A program made the position numbers and the translations under genes. Below are positions 32,521 to 40,643 of a stretch of 46,628 nt of DNA, piece after piece. The stretch is taken from contig CALXJJ010000010.1 of NCBI GenBank assembly GCA_944388605.1, forward strand, positions 1 through 46,628, given 5' to 3'. This stretch comes from an uncultured Clostridia bacterium. GTDB lineage: Bacteria; Bacillota; Clostridia; TANB77; CAG-508. The first letter of the stretch is position 1. The number at the start of each line of letters is the position of its first letter. A model generated the notes under the pieces. It did not search any database. It was not told where the DNA came from and saw only the letters and a list, made by a program, of their open reading frames with translations.

Positions 32521-33267
32521 TTATTTTGCAGCTATATAATAGCCTACTCCTCTTTTCGTTATTAATATTTTGGGATTTGCAGTATCCTTTTCTATTTTCT
32601 CTCTTATTCTTCTTACAGTAACATCTACTGTACGTATATCTCCATAATATTCATATCCCCATACTTTTTCTAAAAGCGTTTCTCTTGTTACAACTTGCCC
32701 TGGTTGCATAGCTAAATATTTTATAACCTCAAATTCTCTTAAAGTTAAATCTATTACTTCTCCTCTTGCTTTTGCCTCAAACCTCTCAAGATTTAATTCT
32801 AATTCTCCCAATTTTATAGTATCATTTTTCTTTTCTGCTTGAATATTTTCTTTTTTATCTATATCAGTCTTATTTCTTGCCTCTACTTTTCTTAGATTAG
32901 CTTTTACTCTTGCAACTAATTCTCTTACATTAAAAGGTTTAGTTATATAATCATCTGCTCCTAATTCTAACCCCACAATTTTGTCCACTTCTGTATCTTT
33001 AGCAGATATCATTAATACTGGAATATTTAATGATTGCTTTATTCTTTTGCAAACTGTAAGACCATCCATTTTAGGAAGCATTATATCAAGTAACATTAAA
33101 TCAGGCTTTTCTTTCATGGCAATTTCTAAAGCTTGTATTCCGTCTTCTGCTTCTAATGTTTGATATCCTTCTTTATTTAAATTATATACTATAACATCTA
33201 TTATTGGTCTTTCATCATCAACAACCAATACTGTTTTTTTTCTATCTTCAATATATTCTTCTCCCAA
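32521..33267 (-). CDS. walR: OmpR-type response regulator of the WalR/PhoP type
   Basis: Response regulator, 248 residues from TTG 33267. Receiver domain: KKTVLVVDDERPIIDVIVYNL with the acidic pocket, phosphoacceptor aspartate in PDLMLLDIMLP, MISAKDTE, GADDYITKPFN. A linker of charged residues precedes the winged-helix DNA-binding domain: FEAKARGEVIDLTLREFEVIKYLA, VVTRETLLEKVWGYEYYGDIRTVDVTVRRIREKIE. The frame is open to 33342, but AAAGGAGGACGTGAT lies just before TTG 33267 and this gives the standard N-terminus. In Firmicutes the WalRK system controls autolysins and wall synthesis and is usually essential. Confidence 0.88.
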   Translation of the reverse strand: MGEEYIEDRKKTVLVVDDERPIIDVIVYNLNKEGYQTLEAEDGIQALEIAMKEKPDLMLLDIMLPKMDGLTVCKRIKQSLNIPVLMISAKDTEVDKIVGLELGADDYITKPFNVRELVARVKANLRKVEARNKTDIDKKENIQAEKKNDTIKLGELELNLERFEAKARGEVIDLTLREFEVIKYLAMQPGQVVTRETLLEKVWGYEYYGDIRTVDVTVRRIREKIEKDTANPKILITKRGVGYYIAAK

Positions 33268-33375
33268 AATTATCACGTCCTCCTTTTTCTGATAATATAT
33301 ATATATCACATTTAGCCATTTTGTACAAGTTTTAAGCTTCAAAAAATTAATTTATTTAATAATTTATGAATGAAT

Positions 33376-33441
33376 AAATAGTAAAGCCAATGAGTAAAGC
33401 CTTAAAATTAGTACTAATTTTAAGGCTTTCTGATTTATTCT
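33376..33441 (-). repeat. Dispersed repeat, copy 5 (module A variant, acts as hairpin)
   Basis: On the minus strand it starts AGAATAAATCAGAAAGCC. In this copy the inner part has become a perfect palindrome: AAAGCCTTAAAATTAG (33396-33411) and its complement (33414-33429). It lies directly after the stop of the unknown gene 33446-34696 and would serve as its terminator. Modules B-D are absent. Confidence 0.75.
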
Positions 33442-33445
33442 TTAA

Positions 33446-34696
33446 CTATCTCTCTATTTCATTTGATTCTTTTAATTTTTCTGCTTTTTCTTTCTCAGAA
33501 TTTACTAATTCGCTTATCTCTTTACTTCTTGTTGAATCTATCTTTATTTCTCCTAAATCTGTTCTATATTTTTCTGCCATAATTGTTCTTGTAATATCTA
33601 AATATTCAGCTATTTCAGTATAGCCCTCTTGTTTTGTCATTTCATCACTTAATACGTCTTCTATTGTTTTTTCAATTGGAACAACTGGTTTTTCTATATC
33701 AGTTTCGCCCCATACACCAATTATAGCTTTTTCTAAGTCTTCAGGTACATTTGTTATTTGATCATTTATATATATTTCCCCTTCTTTAGTATCATAAATT
33801 TTATTACTTTCTCCTTGTTCCTTTTTATTATCTACTTTTATATCTCCTTCATCAATATTATACCCTTTTGCTTCTGAAAGCTTATCTAAAACAGTATTTT
33901 TCATTACTGAACTTAATTTATTTGCATCTTCAATAAAATTCTCATCTGTTACATGTATATCACTTCCATTTGATATCTCGTCTATTCTTGCTTCTAACTG
34001 TAAAAATTCATCTAATTGACTAATATTAAATTTATCTTCTAAATATCTTTTATCTGATGAACCATTAATTGTATCAATAAGACCTTTTTTCATATCTGCT
34101 GTTTGTGCATTAGCATTAGTTACAGCAAAAGCTATTCCTCCACCGACTATAATTCCAGTAGCTATTAATTTTCCTATTCTTCTTATTGAAATTTGTTTTT
34201 TGGTCAATTTTCTCTTATTTTTACCTCTTTTAGTTTTTCTTCCTTTTATGTCTACTTTCTCTCTATTTGTTTTATCAATTTCTGTTCTTATTGTTTGTCT
34301 TTGTTGTAATTGCTCTTGTGGAACATTTATTTGGCTCATAAATTTAGCTCTTTTGTCTGAATTCCTATTTACAATATTCTCCATTGCATCAATTCTATTA
34401 TTAGAAATAGACTGTTTTACTTCTTCGAGCCATTCATAATATTTCTTAATATTCATATCTATGATTATTTTCGCTTCTTCTAAATTTTCTTTCCATTTTT
34501 CGTCTTCTATAGATCCTTCTCCTTTTCTACTTAAAAGTATTTGAGCAACACGTTCACTTTCTTCATCTAATACTCTTTCTATTTTTCTTAATTCCATTAA
34601 TTGCATTTCATTTAATTTACTTAAATTTATTTTTTTTATATCTTCTAAAACCTTTCTTGCTTCAACTCTGGAGATTTTTATTACATCATAATCCAT
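33446..34696 (-). CDS. Unknown bitopic membrane protein, 416 residues
   Basis: No family was recognised. The N-terminal 160 residues are cytoplasmic, charged and helical (KVLEDIKKINLSKLNEMQLM, RVLDEESERVAQILLSRKG). A strongly basic patch (GRKTKRGKNKRKLTKKQ) precedes one membrane helix at about 173-195 (GKLIATGIIVGGGIAFAVTNA). The remaining 220 residues lie outside the membrane and are acidic, with lysine/glutamate-rich segments and no cysteines. By layout it resembles anti-sigma-like or envelope-sensing proteins, but no signature supports that. It lies downstream of the PASTA fragment of the split PBP gene, so before the insertion it would have been the gene after the PBP in the division cluster. 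AGGAGGAATAGAC precedes the start. Confidence 0.6.
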   Translation of the reverse strand: MDYDVIKISRVEARKVLEDIKKINLSKLNEMQLMELRKIERVLDEESERVAQILLSRKGEGSIEDEKWKENLEEAKIIIDMNIKKYYEWLEEVKQSISNNRIDAMENIVNRNSDKRAKFMSQINVPQEQLQQRQTIRTEIDKTNREKVDIKGRKTKRGKNKRKLTKKQISIRRIGKLIATGIIVGGGIAFAVTNANAQTADMKKGLIDTINGSSDKRYLEDKFNISQLDEFLQLEARIDEISNGSDIHVTDENFIEDANKLSSVMKNTVLDKLSEAKGYNIDEGDIKVDNKKEQGESNKIYDTKEGEIYINDQITNVPEDLEKAIIGVWGETDIEKPVVPIEKTIEDVLSDEMTKQEGYTEIAEYLDITRTIMAEKYRTDLGEIKIDSTRSKEISELVNSEKEKAEKLKESNEIER

Positions 34697-34794
34697 GTCT
34701 ATTCCTCCTTTTCATTTACATAATTTAATTATACTACTTTGTCAAAGTTTTGTCAAAATAGTTGACATAAATCATGATATGATTTTATATTTAT

Positions 34795-35083
34795 TTATCT
34801 TATATATACATTACTTCCCTTATTTACTTGGATTTCATATTTAGGAACTTGATTTTCTACAATCTCAGTATCTTCATCTTCTACTTCTTCTTCCAATATC
34901 ACTTCCAATCCCATTTCTTTTAATATTTCTTTTGCTTCTTTTATACTTTTCCCCTCAACTTTAGGAACTATCACTTTTTCTATTTCTTCTGCTTGTTCAT
35001 CATCTTTATTTGCTTCTATATATGGCAAAACTTCTGATAGTACTTGCCCTCCAACTGGTGCTGCCACACCACCTCCTTGGTGT
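34795..35083 (-). pseudogene. PBP C-terminal fragment with PASTA domain, cut off by the element
   Basis: Reading in the PBP frame from the repeat gives HQGGGVAAPVGGQVLSEVLP, then YIEANKDDEQAEEIEKV and a PASTA domain (IVPKVEGKSIKEAKEILKEM, GLEVILEEE...VPKYEIQVNKGSNVYI). The first residues are the closing helix of a transpeptidase domain and follow directly on the HQGG where the gene at 41654-43423 stops. Both parts are on the minus strand in the right order, so they are halves of one gene. A stop codon lies a few codons upstream inside element DNA. A 90-residue product could be made from GTG 35067, because the codons for HQGGG spell AAGGAGGTGG, an ideal ribosome site. That product would lack an export signal. 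Confidence 0.85.
35072..35083. repeat. Attachment-site direct repeat, left end of element
   Basis: CCTCCTTGGTGT, identical to 41670-41681. It encodes part of His-Gln-Gly-Gly on the minus strand of the PBP gene. GTCACTAC lies five bases inside the element. Confidence 0.8.
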
Positions 35084-35148
35084 ATTTTGTCACTACAATT
35101 TAATAATTAGATGTTAGAATTTAAAATTTTTTTGTTACTAGAATATGC

Positions 35149-36847
35149 CTATACTATTTTACTAATTGCAACTTTTTTATTATCTATGTAGTCTAATATC
35201 TTATCTAGTTCAGCCATAAATTTAAAATGAATTGTTATTTTTTTATTTTCATGCACCTCTATGTAATCAATTAACTCTGTTATAATATCTCTATCTAGTT
35301 CCGTTATATTTTTATATACTTTAAAATTTTCTATCCATAGACTATTCCCATTTATAATTTTTTCTTGTTTTCCTTTTTGTTTATCTAAGTTTTCTATTAT
35401 TTCTTTTATCTTTTCAATGTCTCTTTCATATTTTTGTTTATACTCCACATATTCTTCTTTTGTTATATCTTTGTTTTTCCAGTCTTCATATAACCCTCTT
35501 TTTAAATTTTTTAACTTTTCTATATCTTTTTTTCTTGCTTGTCTCATATTCTCCATCTTCTCAGACACTGATTTTTTTGAATTTAATTTATTTTTTTCAT
35601 CTAATAATCTTGTAATATCTATACAATTTATATGTAATTTAATTACTTCCAATACTGCCTTTTCTAATTCTTCAACTTTTAAAGTGTGCTTTGTACATAA
35701 TTTGTTAGACTTTTTTCTATATGTGCCACATATGTAATATTCATAAACCTTTCCACTTTTATTTTTACAATATTTTTTATGCATTGCCCTGCCACAATCT
35801 CTACACCTTAGTATACCTGCCCACATGCTTAAAATCCCATTATCTTGCACTCTGGTATCAACTTTTTGCATATTTTGTGCTTTTTCAAATAATTCTTTTT
35901 CTATAATAGGCTCATGCATATTTTCTACTGTAATCCATTCATCTTCTGGTACTTGTTCTACTTTATGAACTTTATAACTTTTTACCTTTCTTTTACCCTG
36001 AGTAATATTTCCTATGTAAATATCATTTTTTAATATATTTCTTACTGTAGATGGACACCACGAATAATCTTCTTTTATTATTTTACAATTATTATAATTT
36101 TGATTTAGCTTTTTCTTTTTATATCCTGTTGGATTTAAAATCCCAATATCATTTAGTTTATGGCATATTTTTAAATTACCTAAACCTTCATTTACTTTCC
36201 AGTCGAAAATTTTTCTTACAACTTCAGCTGCTTCTTCATCAATAATTAATTTATGATTGTCTTCTGGACTTTTTATATACCCATATGCTGGAAATGCTCC
36301 TACAAACTCTCCGCTTCTTTTTTCTTCCATTTAGTGCTGACTTAATTTTTATAGATGTATCTCTACAATATTCATCATTAATTAAATTTTTAAATGGTAC
36401 TAATATTGTATTTGTACTTGTAGGATCTTTATAGCTATCTACATTATCATTTATGGCAATAAATCTAATATTAAATAGCGGAAATATCTGCTCCATGTAA
36501 TTTCCAACTTCTATATAGTTCCTTCCAAGCCTTGATAGGTCTTTTACTAAAACACAGTTTATATTTCCTTTTCTCATATCTTCTAATAACCTTTGAAATC
36601 CTGGTCTCTCAAAATCTGTTCCAGTGTAACCATCATCTACATAAATATCATAAACAATCAAATCATCATGTTCTTCAATAAATTCATTTAGTAGTGCCTT
36701 TTGGCTCGTGATACTGTTGCTTTCTTGTTTTTCATCGCCATTGTCACTATCTTCTTGTGAAAGTCTTATATATATTGCAACAGACCATATTTTTGCTTTC
36801 TGAACATTTGAACTTTCCAAGGAATATTTTGATTTTCTTCCAGCCAA
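35149..36847 (-). pseudogene. Large serine recombinase, one frameshift
   Basis: Site-specific DNA integrase/excisionase of the large serine type, about 565 residues if restored. The N-terminal piece (36847-36320) holds the resolvase domain: VAIYIRLSQEDSD with the catalytic serine region, SITSQKALL, DIYVDDGYTGTDFERPGFQRLLEDM, VKDLSRLGRNYIEVGNY. The second piece (about 36330-35149) has SGEFVGAFPAYGYIKSPED, the recombinase domain (AAEVVRKIFDWKVNEGLGNLKI), the zinc-ribbon (LRCRDCGRAMHKKYC, YICGTYRK) and the C-terminal coiled-coil with MAELDKIL. The pieces are out of phase by one base near 36320-36330, at a run of six A; removing one base restores SGEF. The catalytic domain alone would be made, so excision should not work without help. 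Confidence 0.88.
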
Positions 36848-37055
36848 TACTTTTTACCTTCTTTCTATTTTTCCTTTCAGATTTTCTCTTTCAATTTTAT
36901 TAAGTTCAAAAATTTTTATTACTAATTTTCCCCTCTATAAATTCTGAAATAGTATTAAAAATGTAACCTTATTGAAATCTTTTAATATTTCTTTACTTTT
37001 CTAACTTAACTATATATATTTAAGTTCTCGAAGAAGCGTAAAGATTTGTCGACGC

Positions 37056-37121
37056 GAAAAATTGCTATGCAATTTTTCCTATTCAACAAAAAAATAACTA
37101 GTTTTTTATTTCTAGTTATTT
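37056..37121 (-). terminator. Two hairpins in the recombinase upstream region
   Basis: GAAAAATTGC/GCAATTTTTC (37056-37078) and AAATAACTAG/CTAGTTATTT (37092-37121). On the minus strand the second is followed by seven T, so it probably ends transcripts from the genes at 37204 and 38228 before the recombinase. The gap 36848-37235 holds these, the recombinase leader and a 30-codon ORF. Confidence 0.6.
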
Positions 37122-37204
37122 TTATAATTATTCTGATATTGTACTTTTGCTTTAAAATTAAAAACATCTTCTATACTTTTATCTAATTTCATTTTATGTA
37201 GCAT
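37112..37204 (-). CDS. Very short ORF, possible ASCH-domain remnant
   Basis: Thirty residues starting MLHKMKLDKSIEDVFNFKAK, with AGGAG six bases before ATG. The first ten residues resemble the beginning of ASCH-domain proteins (MLHKMKLxxxxF), but the protein is far too short to hold that domain and its stop lies in the terminator hairpin. It may be a remnant left by a deletion or a chance ORF. Confidence 0.25.
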   Translation of the reverse strand: MLHKMKLDKSIEDVFNFKAKVQYQNNYKNN

Positions 37205-37235
37205 AATATTTCTCCTGCAACAACTATTTTTCATT

Positions 37236-38228
37236 TCACTTAATATTTTCTAATATATTTTCATTATGTGTAAAAGTTTTAATCCAACTATTTAAGTCCT
37301 TTTGTCTCTTAAAAATCAACACTTTTTCACTAGGAATATCCTTTAAAATTTTCAGAACTTTAGGTCTCTTTTTCTTATTATATGTTAGCACATATTTTAA
37401 AAAGGTAAAATTTAAACGTTCTTTGCAACCTGGTATATCTGGCTTTTCTTTATCATAATTTTTAATAATTCTTTTAATTACACCTTTAATATGTGTAAAA
37501 CTAGAGTAATCTAACCAAATTACTAAATCTGCTTTTTCTAATCTCTCTTTTAATGTTTTATTATAATTTCCATCAATAATCCATCTTTGCTCATTTGCTT
37601 TTGAAGAAATTATTGCATCTCTTTCATCTTTATTTATTTCAACCCAATTAGGTTTGTAATTTATACTGTCTAAATGTATAGAAGGTATATTTAATTCATT
37701 TGATAATATATCTGTTAACGTACTTTTTCCGCTTCCTGAGCCACCTATAATTGATATTCTGTTTATTGATACATCCAAACAATATAATTTTTCTCCAGTA
37801 GATAATACTTCCAAAAATTTTGCACCAAATTTTTCATAATAGTTCTCTAAATCAGTCTTTAAATATAATCTACTAATGTTTCTTTTTTTGGCTTCTAATA
37901 GAATAGCATTATTTAATATTTTAGAATAGCCTTTTCCTCTATATTCTTCTTTAACAAACATTGTTGAATACCAGGGGGACAAATCTGTTTTTTCCTCTCC
38001 GTCTGTCGGAAATATTGAGATAAATCCTACTAGAATATCGTTATCTAATAATATTAATTTGCAATAATTACTCCTATTAAAATTTGATTTTATTTTAATC
38101 ATCTTATTTTTTACTTTTAGTTCGAACTCTTCTTTTGATAAATCTTTTAATCCCCATTCTCTTTGTGTAAGTATTGCAACTTCTTCTATATATTTTGGCA
38201 TATCTTTTAAATTATATATCTTTAACAT
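37236..38228 (-). CDS. Fusion of GNAT acetyltransferase and P-loop nucleotide kinase-like domain
   Basis: Two domains in 330 residues. Residues 1-150 are a GNAT N-acetyltransferase: LKIYNLKDMPKYIEEVAIL, DNDILVGFISIFP, STMFVKEEYRGKGYSKILNNAILLEAKKRN (acetyl-CoA motif RGKGYS at 97-102), LYLKTDLENYYEKFGAKFL. Residues 155-330 are a P-loop kinase of the adenylate-kinase/topology-modulation (FlaR-like) type: Walker A IIGGSGSGKST (160-170), HLDSINYKPNW, WIIDGNYNKTLKERLEKADLVIWLDYSSF, then the lid and helical end. Each half is well known alone; the fusion is less common. GNAT domains of this kind modify small molecules or antibiotics, but the substrate cannot be told. ATG 38228 is preceded by TAGGAGAATAA. 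Carried by the element. Confidence 0.8.
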   Translation of the reverse strand: MLKIYNLKDMPKYIEEVAILTQREWGLKDLSKEEFELKVKNKMIKIKSNFNRSNYCKLILLDNDILVGFISIFPTDGEEKTDLSPWYSTMFVKEEYRGKGYSKILNNAILLEAKKRNISRLYLKTDLENYYEKFGAKFLEVLSTGEKLYCLDVSINRISIIGGSGSGKSTLTDILSNELNIPSIHLDSINYKPNWVEINKDERDAIISSKANEQRWIIDGNYNKTLKERLEKADLVIWLDYSSFTHIKGVIKRIIKNYDKEKPDIPGCKERLNFTFLKYVLTYNKKKRPKVLKILKDIPSEKVLIFKRQKDLNSWIKTFTHNENILENIK

Positions 38229-38561
38229 ATTTTATTCTCCTAAAATATTTATCCTATTTCATAATTGTATATTAAAATGATTTATTTTTTCTTTACACAT
38301 AGTACATAAATATACACTTTTCGCATTATAAACTTCTTTTAATATATTCATTACTTTTTTGGCTAATAAAAATTTCGTTACAAGTTTTATCATCTATTTC
38401 CATCATAGCTTTAAAATGCTTTAAATTATTCATTTATAAATGCACTCTATTACTATTCTTCGAAATGATTGTAACATATATTTATTCATAAATCAAACAA
38501 AAGAGAAAACAAATTTAATTACTTTCTCTTGATTTGATTATTTACTTTTATCTTAAATTAT
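38229..38561. other. Gap without a supported gene inside the element
   Basis: Only short minus-strand frames are seen (for example about 35 codons starting MNNLKHFKAMMEIDDKTCNE near 38433, and an overlapping frame ending in YLCTMCKEKINHFNIQL). They could be two parts of a decayed small gene. No ribosome site or family supports a call. Confidence 0.4.
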
Positions 38562-38669
38562 AAGAACAAATTGGAAAGCCTTAAAATTTATATTAATTTT
38601 ATCTTTCCTCGTTAGCTTTTTAGTAAATTTGTTCCTAAGCCAAATTTTGCGAAGTCAAAATTGTGTGCA
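38562..38669 (+). repeat. Dispersed four-hairpin repeat, copy 6 (modules A and B)
   Basis: GAACAAATTGGAAAGCC pairs with the following TTTTTAGTAAATTTGTTC, then CCAAATTTTGCGAAG...CAAAATTGTGTGCA. It lies inside the integrative element, so the repeat either moved after integration or arrived with it from a related genome. Confidence 0.85.
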
Positions 38670-38745
38670 ATATATTTAATATATTAACACTAAAGTATTA
38701 TTTTGAATAAAATACTATATAAATTTTAAGTTGAAGGTGTTTGTT

Positions 38746-39204
38746 ATGTTACTAAATTTATTATATAATGCTAAAGCTAATATAAAAGGTGGCAAATTAT
38801 ATCCTAAAATAAATGGCATTGTTACTTTTAAAGAAGCTAAAAATGGTATTTTACTTACTGCAAAAATTAGTGGATTACCAACATCTAAAGATAGTTGTAC
38901 TGGCAAATTTTTTGGCTTTCACATACATGAAGGAACAAGTTGTTCAGGTAATTTAACTGATGAATTTGCAAATGCCAAATCACATTTAAATCCTACTAAC
39001 TGTCCTCATCCTTTTCATGTAGGAGACCTTCCACCTTTAATTGAAAATGGTGGGTATGCTTATATGACTGTTTTAATTAACAAATTTAATCTTAAAGATA
39101 TTATAGGGAAAGTTATTATAATACATGATACTCCTGATGATTTTACCTCTCAACCAAGTGGAAACTCTGGAACTAAAATTGCTTGTGGTAAAATTGAAAA
39201 GTAA
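38746..39204 (+). CDS. sodC: Cu,Zn superoxide dismutase-like protein
   Basis: A 152-residue member of the Cu,Zn-SOD family, which converts superoxide to oxygen and peroxide. All metal ligands can be placed: His59 and His61 in GFHIHEGTSC, His80 in SHLNP, His88, His91 and Asp94 in HPFHVGDLP, His127 in IIIHDTPDDF. The disulfide cysteines (SCSGN and IACGKI) are also conserved. It lacks a signal peptide or lipobox, unusual because bacterial enzymes of this type are mostly exported; activity in the reducing cytoplasm is uncertain. The frame opens at TTG 38731, but AAGGTG precedes ATG 38746. It is the only plus-strand gene of the element and stands alone. Oxygen defence as cargo makes sense for an anaerobe. 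Confidence 0.9.
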   Translation: MLLNLLYNAKANIKGGKLYPKINGIVTFKEAKNGILLTAKISGLPTSKDSCTGKFFGFHIHEGTSCSGNLTDEFANAKSHLNPTNCPHPFHVGDLPPLIENGGYAYMTVLINKFNLKDIIGKVIIIHDTPDDFTSQPSGNSGTKIACGKIEK

Positions 39205-39231
39205 TGTTTAACTTTTATAGACTATATGGAT

Positions 39232-39372
39232 TTTAGTTTTTATTGTTGTCTATATAGTCTAATACATTTTCTAGTTCATCCATAAATTTAAAATGAATTG
39301 TAATTTTATTATTTTCATGTGAACTTTCTGAGGAATATTTTGATTTTCTTCTAGCCAATACTTTTTACCTTT
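39232..39372 (-). pseudogene. Internally deleted relic of a second serine recombinase
   Basis: Bases 39241-39319 match the 3' end of the recombinase gene (compare 35172-35254: TAGTCTAATA, CATAAATTTAAAATGAATTG), and 39320-39372 match its 5' end (compare 36805-36857: GGAATATTTTGATTTTCTT, AGCCAATACTTTTTACCTT). The two are fused at TTTTCATG/TGAACTTTC, so about 1.5 kb of coding sequence is gone. The shared upstream sequence (39594-39655 against 36872-36933) extends the match. This is a distinct, diverged copy and not a recent duplication, since many bases differ. Confidence 0.75.
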
Positions 39373-39434
39373 TCCCTTTTATATATAGTTAAGTATGCTT
39401 GAAAAATGCCAGCTTACTTCATTAAAAATAAAAC

Positions 39435-39587
39435 TCACTTATTCTTTCTTTTTAAAATATTTAATATACATTCATCAATTTTTTTATTGCTCTTAGAATA
39501 AATCATTTCTACATTTAAATTTCCAACCTTTATTTCATATATTCTTTCATCTGATAAACATTTATTAATCTTAGTTTTTCTATCCAA
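39435..39587 (-). CDS. Small recombinase-associated protein, 50 residues
   Basis: Starts at TTG 39587 after GAAAGGAAATTGGC and reads MDRKTKINKCLSDERIYEIK, then VGNLNVEMIYSKSNKKIDEC and ILNILKRKNK. Small proteins of this type (a short beta unit ending IDECILNIL) often precede serine recombinase genes in clostridial elements; this is recalled and not verified. Here it stands in front of the deleted recombinase relic, while the main recombinase lacks it. Function unknown; a directionality or regulatory factor is possible. Confidence 0.5.
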   Translation of the reverse strand: MDRKTKINKCLSDERIYEIKVGNLNVEMIYSKSNKKIDECILNILKRKNK

Positions 39588-39744
39588 AGCCAATTTCCTT
39601 TCAAACTTTTTCTTTAAAGTTTATTAGCTTTAAAAATTTTTATTACTAATTTGTCCTATGCTATATAAGTTTCAAGTGCAAAAAAACCAAATGTTAGCAT
39701 ACATTTAGTCCTTTTTGAGTGCTTATGCATAATTTAAATTTTCC

Positions 39745-40455
39745 TTATTCACTTATTTTCTTATAACTCCCATCTATTACTTGGTATTTTCCATCACCTT
39801 CATAGCAATCTACCACAAAATCAATGTCTTCAATTACATAATCCCTTTTTTCTGTTAAATCTTTCAAGAAAATATATCCATCATTTTCTATTGCTTGATA
39901 AACATGTCCTTCTTTTTTATAATCCAATGCTTTTTTATTTTCTTGTGTCTTTAAGTATTTCATCTTATCACTTGCAATTTTTATGGCTTCTTCTTTTAAA
40001 TCTTCTCTTACTTCTGGGCTTCCATTAGATTTATAATTAAAAATTATATCCTCATTTTCAAATCCACTTGGGACTTTATCTTTTGGAAGAATTAAATGTT
40101 CAATTCTTCCATCTTCAAATTTATCCACACTATATGTTTGATTATCTGTGGATCCATTTGGTTTAAACTGTTTTCTATATAAAGCCCCTTCTTTTTCTGC
40201 TAATTTTAGTATACTATCATCTATTGCTTTGCTTAATTCATCATGATATGTAATATCAGCACTCCACTTAGATATTCCAATACTTGCTGCTACATTATCT
40301 TCCATAAACTTTTGATAATCCCAATAATCGCTATATTTAGAAGCTTGGCTATTTACATTATTCTCTATTAAATTACTCAATTCTTTCAAGAAATTTTGCA
40401 CAAAATCACTTTCTTTTATATTATTAATTATATCATTAAAAAACTCCAAATCCAA
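39745..40455 (-). CDS. Unknown soluble protein of the element
   Basis: No family was recognised in these 236 residues. It is acidic, without signal peptide, membrane segment or cysteine cluster (one Cys near the end). The beginning is helical (MDLEFFNDIINNIKESDFVQNFLKELSNLIENN), and the end is rich in beta-type residues (HVYQAIENDGYIFLKDLTEKRDYVIEDIDFVVDCYEGDGKYQVIDGSYKK). It lies downstream of the membrane nuclease gene on the same strand with a gap of about 190 bases, so a functional pair is possible but unproven. Start region: AGGAGTGATGATT before the first ATG. Confidence 0.5.
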   Translation of the reverse strand: MDLEFFNDIINNIKESDFVQNFLKELSNLIENNVNSQASKYSDYWDYQKFMEDNVAASIGISKWSADITYHDELSKAIDDSILKLAEKEGALYRKQFKPNGSTDNQTYSVDKFEDGRIEHLILPKDKVPSGFENEDIIFNYKSNGSPEVREDLKEEAIKIASDKMKYLKTQENKKALDYKKEGHVYQAIENDGYIFLKDLTEKRDYVIEDIDFVVDCYEGDGKYQVIDGSYKKISE

Positions 40456-40643
40456 TAATCATCACTCCTATATTGTTTCTTTATTTTTGGGAATTAATCT
40501 ACTATTGACTTATAGCAGAAAGGTTTAAACTGTGATAATTATATAATAAAATGATTTAAAGTTCAACATTTTTTCCAAATTTTGTTAATTTTTACATTTA
40601 ACCATTATTTTTCTATCGCGTATCAATTAGATATTTAAGTTCA

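Noticed and set aside
36318..36332. Programmed -1 frameshift at A AAA AAG in the recombinase
   Set aside because: The heptamer is in register, but a -1 shift leads to a TAG within a few codons; the downstream domain needs +1.
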